DNA of 64,000 bases from the NCBI GenBank assembly GCA_964291635.2, contig OZ219903.1, positions 44,777 through 108,776 on the forward strand, given 5' to 3'. This stretch comes from JAPPHA01 sp964291635. Its GTDB lineage: Bacteria; Pseudomonadota; Alphaproteobacteria; Rhodobacterales; Rhodobacteraceae. The translations under genes and the position numbers were made by a program. The notes below the pieces were generated by a model. The model was not told where the DNA came from and made no database searches. It worked only from the letters and a program-made list of their open reading frames with translations. How positions within the stretch are numbered: the stretch's first letter is position 1; each line of letters opens with the position of its first letter. Shown piece after piece: positions 28,014 through 37,368 of this stretch.

Positions 28014-29179
28014 CTGACCGGGTCAAGTCCGTACAGGCGTTCAGCCTGACCCTACCTCGCGAAACGCCATACCTCGGCGATTTTCGCGACGGGGAAGAAC
28101 CCAATTCGAAGGGATATTTTGTCCGAAAAGGCAACGGCACGGTCTACCCTGTCTTCGATCGTTCGGTGCTGGTACGGGTCGAGACGGAAGGCGGCGCGGT
28201 CGGCTGGGGCGAAACCTATGGTCTCGTCGCCCCCGGTGCAGTCGGTGCGATCATAGACGACCTGCTTGCGGATTTCACGATCGGGCGCGACCCGGCGAAT
28301 CCGTCCGCGAACTACGATGAACTTTACGACCTCGTACGCGTGCGCGGTTACACGGGAGGATTTTTCGTCGATGCCCTGGCGGCTATCGACATCGCGCTCT
28401 GGGACATCGCCGCACGCCTCGAAGGCATGTCGGTGACCGAATTGCTGGGAGGCGCCGTCCGCGAGAGGCTTCCGGCCTATGTCTCGGGTCTTCCAAGGAA
28501 GACGATCGGAGCCCGGGTGGATCTCGCGAAAGCGTGGCAATCCCGCGGATTCGACGCGTTCAAGTTTGCAGCGCCGGTCGCGGACAGAGGGCCGGCCGCC
28601 GAAATCGAGGCTCTTCGATCCGCACTGGGACCCGAACCCCGCATTGCTGCCGACTTGCACTGGGTGCACAGCGCCGCCGAGGCGATCACCGAAATCAAGG
28701 CCATGGCGGAGCACGATCTCTGGTTTGCCGAGGCGCCCGTCTTTCCGGAGGATATCGGCGGGCTGGAAACCGTGTGCCGGAACTCGGACGTGCCGATCGC
28801 CGTCGGCGAGGAGTGGCGGACGCATCACGACCTGCTGAACCGTGTCACCCGGTGCGGAATTTCGATCGTGCAGCCGGAAATGGGCCATACGGGAATCACG
28901 GGCTTCATGCGAATTGCGCGGCTCGCGGAGCGGTACGGCATCGAGGTCATTCCACATGCCACCATCGGATCGGGCATTTTCCTCGCGGCGAGCCTGCAGG
29001 CCAGTGCGGCTCTCGAACAGGTGACCGGCCACGAGTTTCAACATTCCGTCTTCGATACAAGTCACGGTCTTCTCAACGGACATATGGATTGCGCCCAGGG
29101 CTACTACACGCCGCCCGGCGGACCGGGACTTGGTGTCGAACCATCCGGGCGGGCCTTGAGCCTGCTCAAACCCATCTGA
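28010..29179 (+). CDS. mandelate racemase/muconate lactonizing-family sugar-acid dehydratase
   Basis: A 389-aa enolase-superfamily enzyme. Metal ligands are D in RIAADLHWVH, E in WFAEAPVFPED and E in AVGEEWRTHH; the general base His is in VIPHATIGSG. The D-x-H form at the first ligand resembles galactonate/gluconate-type acid-sugar dehydratases. A Lys is present at GFDAFKFAAP. Overlaps the DapA-family gene by 4 bases. Expected to dehydrate an aldonic or uronic acid derivative to a 2-keto-3-deoxy acid; the stereochemistry cannot be read. Confidence 0.85.
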   Translation: MTDRVKSVQAFSLTLPRETPYLGDFRDGEEPNSKGYFVRKGNGTVYPVFDRSVLVRVETEGGAVGWGETYGLVAPGAVGAIIDDLLADFTIGRDPANPSANYDELYDLVRVRGYTGGFFVDALAAIDIALWDIAARLEGMSVTELLGGAVRERLPAYVSGLPRKTIGARVDLAKAWQSRGFDAFKFAAPVADRGPAAEIEALRSALGPEPRIAADLHWVHSAAEAITEIKAMAEHDLWFAEAPVFPEDIGGLETVCRNSDVPIAVGEEWRTHHDLLNRVTRCGISIVQPEMGHTGITGFMRIARLAERYGIEVIPHATIGSGIFLAASLQASAALEQVTGHEFQHSVFDTSHGLLNGHMDCAQGYYTPPGGPGLGVEPSGRALSLLKPI

Positions 29180-29207
29180 AACAGGAAAAAAAGGGAGGAA
29201 GTACACG

Positions 29208-30479
29208 ATGAAGACCCTGTTGATGAAAACCACCGCCGCGGCGTTGGCCGCGGGCCTCCTGGCGATTGCGCCTTTTACCTCCGCGAGCGCCACGACGCTC
29301 AAGTTCATCTCGTGGCAGGTCGACGAAGCGGGAATGGGCGACTGGTGGCGTTCCGCCATCGCCAAGTTCGAGGCTGAAAACCCAGGCGTCACGATCGAGT
29401 TCACGAAGGTCGACCGTGCCAATTACGCGGATACGATGACCACGCTTTTCGCCGGCGGCCAACCACCGCAAATTGTGCACCTGGCGTCGTTCGAATACCA
29501 GAATTTCGCCGAGAACGGGTGGATGGAAAACCTCGATCCATGGCTGGAAAAGGACGGGATCGACATGACCGGCTGGGCCGGACAGGGCACCTGCGTCTGG
29601 AATGGCGAGACCGCCTGCATCATGCTGCTCTACTTCGGCTTCATGATGGCCTACAATCCGGACATCCTCGCGGAAGCCGGCGTCGAAGTTCCGACGAACT
29701 TCGACGAATTCCTGGCCGCGGCGCGCGCCACGACCAAGGATTTGAACGGTGACGGCATCACGGACCAGTTCGGTACGGGCCACGAAACCAGGGGCGGTGC
29801 CGGGCAGTACCTGACCGAGATGCTGAACTACGTGCTCGACGCGGGCGCCTACTGGACCGACAAGGAGGGCAACGTCACCATCGACACGCCCGAGATGGTC
29901 GAGGGACTGAGGCGCTGGAAGACCGTCTACAACGAAGGATTGACTCCGCGCGACATGTCGGCGGGAGAGGTCCGCAAGTTGTTTGCCGACGGAAAGGTGG
30001 CACTGCGGCTCGATGGCCCGTGGCTCTACAACACGATGAAGCAGGGCGCCGCTGCCGACATCCTGAAGGTAACGGTCCCGGCAACGAGCCCGCCTGTCGG
30101 CGGTTCGTCCAACGTGCTCGGCATGGCGACCGACATCTCGGACGAGGAAAAACAGCTGGTCTGGGATTTCATCAAGATCACGATGTCATCCGAGTTCCAG
30201 CGGGCCTATGCGACGGTCGGGGGCAACACGCCGCCGAGCCCGACCGCAGACGTCTCGGGCGTCGAGGAAGAGGTGCCGCACTTCCAGATCATCGTGGATA
30301 CGCAGAAGGCGGCCGCGGCCGCGGGAGTCGATCGGATTCCGACCGGTCTTGAAGTCCAGTACGGCGAGTTCGGGAAGATGGTCCAGGAGGAAGTCCAGCG
30401 CATGCTGATCGAGGACCTGGATCCGGCAGATGTCGTCAAGGTCATTCACGCCCGGGCCGTGGAAATCCAGGGCGGCTGA
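29208..30479 (+). CDS. ABC sugar transporter substrate-binding protein (SBP_bac_1)
   Basis: A 423-aa periplasmic receptor of the UgpB/MalE class. The signal peptide is clear (MKTLLMKTTAAALAAGLLAI, cleavage near SASA-TT). The mature start TLKFISWQVDEAG and the block FAGGQPPQIVHLASFEYQNF are typical. GGGAGG lies upstream of the ATG. Followed by a strong hairpin and then two permeases and an ATPase. Ligand probably a mono- or oligosaccharide or sugar acid. Confidence 0.92.
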   Translation: MKTLLMKTTAAALAAGLLAIAPFTSASATTLKFISWQVDEAGMGDWWRSAIAKFEAENPGVTIEFTKVDRANYADTMTTLFAGGQPPQIVHLASFEYQNFAENGWMENLDPWLEKDGIDMTGWAGQGTCVWNGETACIMLLYFGFMMAYNPDILAEAGVEVPTNFDEFLAAARATTKDLNGDGITDQFGTGHETRGGAGQYLTEMLNYVLDAGAYWTDKEGNVTIDTPEMVEGLRRWKTVYNEGLTPRDMSAGEVRKLFADGKVALRLDGPWLYNTMKQGAAADILKVTVPATSPPVGGSSNVLGMATDISDEEKQLVWDFIKITMSSEFQRAYATVGGNTPPSPTADVSGVEEEVPHFQIIVDTQKAAAAAGVDRIPTGLEVQYGEFGKMVQEEVQRMLIEDLDPADVVKVIHARAVEIQGG

Positions 30480-30494
30480 ATCCGAAGAAACGGC

Positions 30495-30519
30495 GGCCGG
30501 CCCGGGGTCCGGGCCGGCC
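30495..30519 (+). terminator. GC hairpin between sugar-binding-protein and permease genes (no T-run)
   Basis: Perfect 11-bp stem GGCCGGCCCGG / CCGGGCCGGCC with loop GGT, 16 bases after the stop. Lacks a T-run. Probable mRNA stabiliser or attenuator. Confidence 0.55.
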
Positions 30520-30538
30520 CATCCACAGGCGGGGGGAC

Positions 30539-31489
30539 ATGTCAGCTCGCACCGGTATTGACGGCAACGGGCCTGTTGCTTCAACGCGCGCGCGGTTGTT
30601 CGACCTCGCGCGACCGAGCCGTCAACACATCCTGGGTTACATCCTTCTCGCCCCTGCGGTGGCCATGGTGATCCTGATCATCGCCTACCCTCTGTTCATT
30701 TCATTCGATCTTTCGCTGCAAGACGTGAAGCTGCCCCGCATCGGGGAAACACGCAAACCCTTCACGTTCAAGAATTACCAGAAACTCTTCACCTCTTCCG
30801 AGTTCTGGATGACCTGCTGGGTCACCGTCAAGCTGGTGTCGGTAGTGACGGCCGGCAGTGTCATCATCGGCGTCTCGACGGCTCTTCTCGTCAACCACCG
30901 CTTTCGCGGACGCCCGTTCGCCCGGGTCGCGATGGCCCTGCCGTGGGCCATCCCCGAAGTCATCGCCGTGGTCATCTTCGCCTGGATCTTCGACAGTTCC
31001 TTCGGGCTCATGAGCTGGCTCTTCATCAAGCTCGGCATCACCGACCAGATGATCGCGTGGGTGTCGACTCCCGGCCCGGCATTCTGGGCGCTTACCGTGA
31101 CGATGGTGTGGAAGGGATTTCCGTTCGTCTCGATCATGACGCTCGCTGGGCTGCAATCGATCCCGCCAGACTACTACGCGGCAGCCAGGGTCGACGGCGC
31201 CAATGCATTGCAGCGCTTCCGGTGGATCACGATTCCCTGCCTGATGCCGGTCCTCGGCGTCACGCTGGTCCTGGTGATGCTCTGGGTGTTCCGTGATTTC
31301 TCCATCATCAAGGTCCTCACCGACGGGGGACCACTCAAGACCACGCAGACGCTTTCGATCATGACCTATGACCAGGCGTTCGGGTTTTTCAAGTTCGGTT
31401 ATGCATCGGCCGTCGGAATCGTCACCCTCGTGATCTGCGTCCTGGCCAGCCTGGCCATGCTCGGCCGACCGTCCAGGGCCATGTACTAG
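30539..31489 (+). CDS. ABC sugar transporter permease (MalF/UgpA type)
   Basis: A 316-aa inner-membrane permease with six hydrophobic segments. The EAA loop is YYAAARVDGANALQRFRWIT followed by IPCLMPVL. The N-terminal 35 residues are cytoplasmic and of low complexity. GGGGGG precedes the ATG closely. Partner of the MalG-type permease 14 bases downstream. Confidence 0.92.
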   Translation: MSARTGIDGNGPVASTRARLFDLARPSRQHILGYILLAPAVAMVILIIAYPLFISFDLSLQDVKLPRIGETRKPFTFKNYQKLFTSSEFWMTCWVTVKLVSVVTAGSVIIGVSTALLVNHRFRGRPFARVAMALPWAIPEVIAVVIFAWIFDSSFGLMSWLFIKLGITDQMIAWVSTPGPAFWALTVTMVWKGFPFVSIMTLAGLQSIPPDYYAAARVDGANALQRFRWITIPCLMPVLGVTLVLVMLWVFRDFSIIKVLTDGGPLKTTQTLSIMTYDQAFGFFKFGYASAVGIVTLVICVLASLAMLGRPSRAMY

Positions 31490-31503
31490 GAGGGAACCGT
31501 CCA

Positions 31504-32334
31504 TTGCACCGTTCGCCGCTCATGACCGCCCTCCTTTACGGCACCGTCGCCGGATCGCTGGCGGTTATCCTTTTTCCGGTCTACTGGCTTTTCATCACGG
31601 CCCTTTCGACGACGTTCGAACTTTCGGGCCTTCCGCCAAGCTTCTGGCCAGAGGTCCCCCAGTGGCAGATATTCGGAAAGGTCTGGTCGGAACGACCGAT
31701 TCCGCGCTGGCTGATGAACTCCACGATCGCGGCTGTGGGATCGGTCGTCCTGTCGATGTTCGTCTCGGTCCTGGCGGGTTACGCGTTGTCCCGGTTCCGG
31801 GTCCGCGGAGGGCATTCACTGGGACTCTTCATCCTGACGGCCAAAATGCTTCCCGCGACGCTGCTCGTGATCCCGCTCTTTGCCCTCTTCAGCCGGTTGG
31901 GCATGATGGGATCGCTCTGGACACTGATCCTGGCACACTCCACCCTCATCATCCCGTTCACCACGTGGATGCTGAAGGGATATTTCGACACGATTCCGCG
32001 GGAACTGGAACAGGCCGCCATGGTGGATGGCTGCTCGCCACTCGGCGCCTTGCTGCGCGTCATTCTCCCGGTTTCGGCCCCGGGACTGGCGGCGACGGCG
32101 CTCTACGCCTTCGTGCTGAGCTGGGCGGACTACGCCTATGCCCGCACGTTCCTGGTCAATTCCCAGGGCAACTGGACCGCCAATCTCGGAATCGCGACGA
32201 TGCGCGGAGAATACACGACCGACTGGAATGAGATTTCCGCCGCCGCCGTGTTCGTCGCGATACCGATCATCGTCATTTACCTGTTCCTTGAACGCTTTCT
32301 TGTCGGCGGTCTGACCGCCGGGGCGGAGAAGTAG
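31504..32334 (+). CDS. ABC sugar transporter permease (MalG/UgpE type)
   Basis: A 276-aa permease starting TTG at 31504 (LHRSPLMTALLYGTVAGSLA); ATG at 31522 is an alternative. The EAA loop is ELEQAAMVDGCSPLGALLRV. The preceding AGGAGGGAACC gives a good ribosome site for the TTG. Second half of the translocation pore. Confidence 0.92.
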   Translation: MHRSPLMTALLYGTVAGSLAVILFPVYWLFITALSTTFELSGLPPSFWPEVPQWQIFGKVWSERPIPRWLMNSTIAAVGSVVLSMFVSVLAGYALSRFRVRGGHSLGLFILTAKMLPATLLVIPLFALFSRLGMMGSLWTLILAHSTLIIPFTTWMLKGYFDTIPRELEQAAMVDGCSPLGALLRVILPVSAPGLAATALYAFVLSWADYAYARTFLVNSQGNWTANLGIATMRGEYTTDWNEISAAAVFVAIPIIVIYLFLERFLVGGLTAGAEK

Positions 32335-32336
32335 CC

Positions 32337-33440
32337 ATGGCGCGCATCAGCATCGAGAACGTCCACAAGAACTACGGCGACGTCGTGGCGCTGAAACCCT
32401 TTTCGCTGGATATTTCCGACGGCGAGTTCGTCGTTCTCGTCGGACCCTCGGGCTGCGGCAAGTCAACGATGCTGAAGATCCTCGCCGGCCTGGAGCCGGC
32501 CTCCGGTGGCCGCGTTGCCCTCGGCGACATCGACGTCACGGACCTGGCGCCGGGGGACAGGGACGTTGCGATGGTGTTCCAGAACTATGCCCTCTACCCG
32601 CACCTGAGCGTTCGCCAGAACATCGGCTTCGGATTGAAGATGCGCGGCATGAGCCGGTCGGAAATCAACCGGCGCGTCGACGATGCCGGCAGGACTCTCG
32701 GCGTGGCGCATCTCCTGGACCGCAAGCCGCGCGCTTTGTCCGGCGGGCAGCGGCAGCGTGTCGCTCTCGGGCGCGCCATCGTCAGGGAACCGCGGGCGTT
32801 CCTCATGGACGAGCCGCTGTCGAATCTCGACGCGAAGCTCCGGGTCCACATGCGGGCCGAGATCAGCGCGTTGCACAACCGGATCGGCGTCACCACGGTT
32901 TACGTCACCCACGACCAGATCGAGGCGATGACAATGGCGGACCGGGTGGTGCTGATGCGCGAGGGCGAAATCCAGCAGATCGCCGATCCCGACACGCTGT
33001 TCCAGAAACCGGTCAATCTTTTCGTCGCCGGGTTCATCGGGTCGCCGGGAATGAACCTCGTTTCGGCTTCGATGAACAGTCTCGACGGCGCAGCCGAGAT
33101 CCAAATGTTCGGATCCCGCGTTTCCATCGCCGGTCGTGACACCGACGGGACCCGCCAGGTCGTGGCGGGGATTCGGCCTGAACATATCAACCTCGGCGAA
33201 GGACCGGTAAGTTTCACGGTGCGGCCGAGCCTGATCGAGAGCCTCGGATCCGAAAAGTACATCTACTTCCACGACGATGCGCACCAGGTAACCCGAAGCG
33301 GCGACGAGGAAGAAAGCTCCAAGGGTCTGATCGCGCGCGTGCCGAACCCAGGACCGTTGAGCGAGGGAGAAGAGCTGACGCTGTCGTTCGATCCGGCAAA
33401 CCTGTATCTCTTCGACGCCCGGAACGAACGGGCGCTCTGA
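32337..33440 (+). CDS. ABC sugar transporter ATPase (MsmX/UgpC/MalK type)
   Basis: A 367-aa ATPase with Walker A GPSGCGKST, Q-loop VFQNYALYPHLSV, signature LSGGQRQRVALGRAIV, Walker B FLMDEPLSNLD and switch TVYVTHDQIEAMTMADR. The C-terminal TOBE regulatory domain (about residues 245-365) marks the CUT1 carbohydrate class. Starts 2 bases after the permease stop. Confidence 0.93.
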   Translation: MARISIENVHKNYGDVVALKPFSLDISDGEFVVLVGPSGCGKSTMLKILAGLEPASGGRVALGDIDVTDLAPGDRDVAMVFQNYALYPHLSVRQNIGFGLKMRGMSRSEINRRVDDAGRTLGVAHLLDRKPRALSGGQRQRVALGRAIVREPRAFLMDEPLSNLDAKLRVHMRAEISALHNRIGVTTVYVTHDQIEAMTMADRVVLMREGEIQQIADPDTLFQKPVNLFVAGFIGSPGMNLVSASMNSLDGAAEIQMFGSRVSIAGRDTDGTRQVVAGIRPEHINLGEGPVSFTVRPSLIESLGSEKYIYFHDDAHQVTRSGDEEESSKGLIARVPNPGPLSEGEELTLSFDPANLYLFDARNERAL

Positions 33441-33443
33441 ATC

Positions 33444-34427
33444 ATGCGGGTCGTTGTCACCGGAGCTGCCGGGCGTGTCGGTGCGCGCACGGTCGACGAA
33501 TTCCTGGACGCCGGGCATTCCGTCACCGGTTTCGATGCGCGGCCGACCGGCAGGACCGCCGACGGTTACAAAGAGCACGTCGGCAGGCTCGAAAATGCGT
33601 CGGATGTCGCCGACGCCGTCGCGGGCGCGGATGTCGCGATTCATCTCGGTGCCGTCATGTCCTGGGCGCCGGCGGATGAGGCACCCATGCAACAGGCCAA
33701 CGTCGAGGGCACGCGGGTTCTGCTGGAAGCCGCATGCGATGCCGGTGTACGGCGGTTCGTGTTTGCCAGCTCGGGCGAGGTTTATCCCGAAAACGCGCCC
33801 GAAAGCCTGCCGTTGACCGAAGACCATCCGTTGAAACCGAACTCCTTCTACGGCCTCACCAAGCTCCTCGGCGAGGAGCTCGTCCGCTACCACCAGCGTA
33901 CCGGAAAGATGGAGACGGCAATTCTGCGATTCTCGCATGTCCAGAATGCGGCGGAACTCCTCGACGAAGAGAGCTTCTTCTCCGGTCCCCGGTTCTTCCT
34001 CAAGCCGCGAACACGCTACATGGAATCCATCGGTAACCTTGCCCACGCCGAAATCCTTCGCCGCAATGATCCCGGCATTCCGTCGCATGTCCTCGCCCGC
34101 AACGGGGATGGTCGTCCCTACATGATGCACATCACGGAAACACGCGACATCGTGGCCGGGCTGAAGCTCGTGGCCGAGCATACGGACGCGGCCGGGGAAA
34201 CTTTCAACCTCGGCGCCACGGAGCCGGTGGATTTCGGATACCTCCTCGAACGCATGTCCGCGATCACCGGGTACCCGGTCATTCCGGTCGATTTGCCCGG
34301 ACCCGGCGTCTACTATCGCACCTCTAACACGCGGATCAGGGAGAAACTGGGATACAGACCGCAGTGGACCATCGAACGGATGCTCGAGGAAGCGGCAGCG
34401 GCCCGAAAGGCGCGGGTCATGGGGTAG
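33444..34427 (+). CDS. NAD-dependent epimerase/dehydratase-family protein
   Basis: A 327-aa extended SDR. The NAD motif VVVTGAAGRVGART begins at residue 3 and the catalytic pair is YGLTK (about residues 133-137), after FASSGEVYPE. It lies between the sugar ABC importer and the IclR/SMP-30 gene. It may be a sugar epimerase or a uronate-dehydrogenase-like enzyme that makes the lactone used next; sequence alone does not decide. Starts 3 bases after the ATPase stop. Confidence 0.85.
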   Translation: MRVVVTGAAGRVGARTVDEFLDAGHSVTGFDARPTGRTADGYKEHVGRLENASDVADAVAGADVAIHLGAVMSWAPADEAPMQQANVEGTRVLLEAACDAGVRRFVFASSGEVYPENAPESLPLTEDHPLKPNSFYGLTKLLGEELVRYHQRTGKMETAILRFSHVQNAAELLDEESFFSGPRFFLKPRTRYMESIGNLAHAEILRRNDPGIPSHVLARNGDGRPYMMHITETRDIVAGLKLVAEHTDAAGETFNLGATEPVDFGYLLERMSAITGYPVIPVDLPGPGVYYRTSNTRIREKLGYRPQWTIERMLEEAAAARKARVMG

Positions 34428-36112
34428 TCGAAGGGAAATGGAAGACGGTTCCCGCGGGCGCGGCGGCGCTGGCCAAGGGGCTGACGATCCTCGACCTGGT
34501 TGCGGATGCCGAGGAACCCCTGCGCTTCGCGGAGCTCATGCGGCGCTCGGACTTGCCAAAGCCGACCTTCGCCCGGATCCTGCGTACGCTGGTCGCTTTC
34601 GGGCTTGTCGCACAGGACGAGGCTCGTGGCACCTATTCCCTTGGCCGGCGTTTCCTGGAAATGTCCCATCGCGTCTGGGACAGTTTCGACCTGCACGCCG
34701 CCGCCGCCCCGGAACTGGCGCGGCTATCGCGCGAACTCGGCGAAACCGTGGCCCTCTGCAAGCTCGACGGTGACGAGGCCATCTACCTGGACGAGTGTTC
34801 GGGCGATGGGCTGAACGTCCGTGTCGACAGCGGAAGGCGGGTGCCACTTCACTGCACGGCTGCCGGCAAGGCGCTGGTTGCGGAACTTGACCCCGCGGTC
34901 GCCCGCGGGCTGCTCGACCGGCTGGAACTTCGGCCGATGACACCGAAGACTATCACGGAGAAGGAGCAGCTGTACGCCGATCTCACCCTGACGCGGGCGC
35001 GGGGCTACGCGGTCTCGAGCGAAGAGCACCTGGAAGGCGTGAACTCTGTTGCCTGCGCCCTGGCCGGGCAGGACGGCAGCCCGGTCGGCGCCCTGGTTGC
35101 GCTCGGTCCGTCGAACCGCCTCGACCTGGCACGGATTCACCCTGCGGGTCGCGAGCTCATGGCGGCTGCGCGCCGGATCACGGGGCACGCCGGCGCGGTT
35201 GCGATCTCGCCGGGACCGCGGCCGCGCGGGAGGCACGAACGCACGTCCGGCCTGACCTGCGCCCTCCCCTGGGGCGCGCAGCTCGGGGAAGCACCGGCCT
35301 GGCATCCGGGCGAGCAACGGCTCTACTGGGTCGACATCCTGCACCCGGCGGTCTACCGCTTCGACCCGGAAACCGGCGTGAACGAGGCCAGCGATCCGGG
35401 AAAGCTCGTCAGCGCGATCCTGTTCGGCACCGATGGAAGCAAGCGGGTCGCATCCCAGGACGGGATCGAAACGCTGGACTTCGACAGTCGCCGGCTTTCT
35501 CCCTACGTGGATCCGGAAGACGGCCTCGCGAGAAATCGCCTGAACGACGCAAAGGTCGATCCCGCGGGAGCAATTTGGGTCGGATCGATGTGCCTCGACG
35601 CCAGCAAGCCGAGCGGAGGGCTGTACCGCGTGGCGCCGGACGGCAGCGTCGAGCGCAAGGACAGCGGGATCACGGTTGCGAACGGCCTGGACTGGAGCCC
35701 GGATTTTCGGACGTTCTACTTCGTCGACACGATTCCGGGGCGCATCTACGCCTATGACTTCCAGCAATCGACCGGAATCCTGTCCAACAAGCGCACGTTT
35801 GCAGTGATTCCCGACGACGAAGGGCGCCCGGACGGGCTGTGCGTCGATACTGACGGAGGCGTCTGGTGCGCCATTTGGGACGGCTGGCGCGTCAATCGCT
35901 ACGCACCGGACGGCAGTCTCGACCGGGTGCTCGACCTGCCGGTTCCCCGCCCGACGAGCGTTGCTTTCGGCGGCGCCGACCTGGAGACATTGTACATCAC
36001 CAGTGCCCGGACCCGCCTTCCGGCCACGACACTGGCCGAAGCCCCGCTATCCGGCGGCATCTTCGCCTGCAAACCGGGGCCGCGGGGATTGCCGGCCGGC
36101 CGATTCCTGTGA
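34364..36112 (+). CDS. IclR-type regulator fused to SMP-30/gluconolactonase-like domain
   Basis: One uninterrupted frame of 582 codons holds two proteins. Residues about 30-275 are an IclR regulator: winged helix (ALAKGLTILDLVADAEEPLR; FAELMRRSDLPKPTFARILR) and ligand-binding domain (PLHCTAAGKALVAELD). Residues about 285-582 are a six-bladed SMP-30/LRE lactonase (CALPWGAQLGEAPAWHPGEQ; the metal residues E in GEAPAWH, N in DGLARNRLNDAKVDPAG and D in VANGLDWSPDF). No stop or new start separates them. The GTG at 34364 would overlap the epimerase by 64 bases; no better start is visible, so the true N-terminus is uncertain. It may sense and hydrolyse the same lactone. Confidence 0.82.
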   Translation: MDHRTDARGSGSGPKGAGHGVVEGKWKTVPAGAAALAKGLTILDLVADAEEPLRFAELMRRSDLPKPTFARILRTLVAFGLVAQDEARGTYSLGRRFLEMSHRVWDSFDLHAAAAPELARLSRELGETVALCKLDGDEAIYLDECSGDGLNVRVDSGRRVPLHCTAAGKALVAELDPAVARGLLDRLELRPMTPKTITEKEQLYADLTLTRARGYAVSSEEHLEGVNSVACALAGQDGSPVGALVALGPSNRLDLARIHPAGRELMAAARRITGHAGAVAISPGPRPRGRHERTSGLTCALPWGAQLGEAPAWHPGEQRLYWVDILHPAVYRFDPETGVNEASDPGKLVSAILFGTDGSKRVASQDGIETLDFDSRRLSPYVDPEDGLARNRLNDAKVDPAGAIWVGSMCLDASKPSGGLYRVAPDGSVERKDSGITVANGLDWSPDFRTFYFVDTIPGRIYAYDFQQSTGILSNKRTFAVIPDDEGRPDGLCVDTDGGVWCAIWDGWRVNRYAPDGSLDRVLDLPVPRPTSVAFGGADLETLYITSARTRLPATTLAEAPLSGGIFACKPGPRGLPAGRFL

Positions 36113-36116
36113 AGAC

Positions 36117-36893
36117 GTGCCGGTGTCTCGAACCCTCACGTCCCTGTTCGGCCTCGAAGGCAGATCGGCGCTTGTCACGGGGTCCAGCCGCGGGATCGGT
36201 GCCGCGATTGCGCGCGGGCTGAGTGGAGCTGGGGCCGAGGTCGTTCTTCACGCACGCACCGAGCAGGCCTGCCGGTCCGTGAGTGCCGAGATCGCGAAAG
36301 CCGGGCGAAAGGCATGGTCGCTCGGCTTCGACCTGGCGGACCGAAACGCCGGCAGGGAACTCGTCGCGGAAGCCGAGCGATTGACCGGCGGGCTGGACAT
36401 CCTCGTGATCAACGCGTCCGCGCAGGTCAACGCGACGCTTGACGGCGTTGAGCCGGGGGATGTCGATCTGCAGGTTGCGGTGAACCTGAAATCGACCCTC
36501 GACATGCTGCAGGCCTGCCTGCCGGGAATGGCCGCGCGCGGATGGGGACGCGTCGTCAGCATCGGGTCGATCAACCAGTTGCGCCCGAAGAGCATTGTCA
36601 CCGCCTACGCGGCAACGAAGGCGGCACAGCACAACTTGGTACAGAGCCAGGCCCGCGACTACGCCAGGCACGGTGTCCTCCTGAACACGCTCGCACCCGG
36701 ACTTGTCGACACCGACCGGAACCTGGGCCGGAAGCTTGCCGACCCGGAAGCATGGGAGGCTTACGTGCACGACGTGAACTGGATGGGCCGGATGGGCAGT
36801 CCCGAAGAAATGGTCGGCGCCGCGGTCTTCCTGTCCTCGGATGCCTGCAGTTTCATGACGGGAGAGACGGTTTTCGTCACGGGCGGGTACTGA
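36117..36893 (+). CDS. short-chain dehydrogenase/reductase (SDR)
   Basis: A 258-aa classical SDR from GTG 36117, 4 bases after the previous stop. The cofactor motif is TGSSRGIGAA (about residues 20-29), the NAS variant of N-A-G is VINASAQV, and the active site is S in VVSIGSINQ with YAATK (about 165-169). The end MTGETVFVTGGY is canonical. It is the last gene of the sugar cluster and probably oxidises the sugar or an intermediate aldehyde/alcohol. Confidence 0.88.
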   Translation: MPVSRTLTSLFGLEGRSALVTGSSRGIGAAIARGLSGAGAEVVLHARTEQACRSVSAEIAKAGRKAWSLGFDLADRNAGRELVAEAERLTGGLDILVINASAQVNATLDGVEPGDVDLQVAVNLKSTLDMLQACLPGMAARGWGRVVSIGSINQLRPKSIVTAYAATKAAQHNLVQSQARDYARHGVLLNTLAPGLVDTDRNLGRKLADPEAWEAYVHDVNWMGRMGSPEEMVGAAVFLSSDACSFMTGETVFVTGGY

Positions 36894-37059
36894 CGCGCTG
36901 GCCGTTCGGCAGGGCCACCCTGTTAGTTGGATTGTTCCGCTTGACCAGCGCCACCCCGCAACTGCGCTCCGTCCGGCCCGATGCCGGCATGGCAATGGGC
37001 ACCGGCCGCAGATACGTCCCCAACGTCAGAGTATCGTGCCGATTGCAGGAGGTTTCAGA

Positions 37060-37143
37060 ATGGAAGAGGTGATCATCACCGTTAGTGTCGATCAGGGCGA
37101 ACTCGTCTTCTCCGAACGGCCCCTGCCCTGGGCACCGCAATAG
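37060..37143 (+). CDS. 27-aa ORF with strong ribosome site
   Basis: MEEVIITVSVDQGELVFSER plus seven residues, ending TAG. A near-perfect GCAGGAGG (37045-37052) precedes the ATG by 7 bases, and a terminator-like hairpin follows 14 bases after the stop. It may be a real micro-protein, a leader peptide or the stub of a lost gene. Confidence 0.3.
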   Translation: MEEVIITVSVDQGELVFSERPLPWAPQ

Positions 37144-37157
37144 CCGAACACAAGCCA

Positions 37158-37182
37158 GGCGCACCGCCTTGCGGCGCCTTTC
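37158..37182 (+). terminator. terminator-like hairpin
   Basis: GGCG (CA bulge) CCGC, loop CTT, GCGG CGCC, then TTTC. Short T-run makes it only moderately convincing. Confidence 0.4.
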
Positions 37183-37227
37183 GGTTGCATTCGGAGACTT
37201 TTTCGTACGTCGGTCGGGGACGGCAGA

Positions 37228-37368
37228 TCAGGCGGCGCGGCAGCATGGCGGGTGTCGCGGCGGGACCGGGGTCGTGACCCGTCGCGCCGCTTCCCGGCGC
37301 GAATGGCCCTTTTCCTCAACCAAGGAGACAACACGCTCACGGATATCAAGCGAAAGATCCTTTCCCAT
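37228..37368 (-). pseudogene. IS630-type transposase N-terminal stub
   Basis: Starts ATG 37368 behind GGAGGTG. MGKDLSLDIRERVVSLVEEK then GHSRREAARRV is the usual N-terminal helix-turn-helix of IS630 transposases. After 31 residues it diverges into unrelated sequence and stops; no DDE domain is present nearby. Confidence 0.65.

Noticed and set aside
32463..34181. 572-codon open frame antisense to the ATPase and epimerase genes
   Set aside because: Composition is the reverse-strand mirror of real genes and shows no domain.
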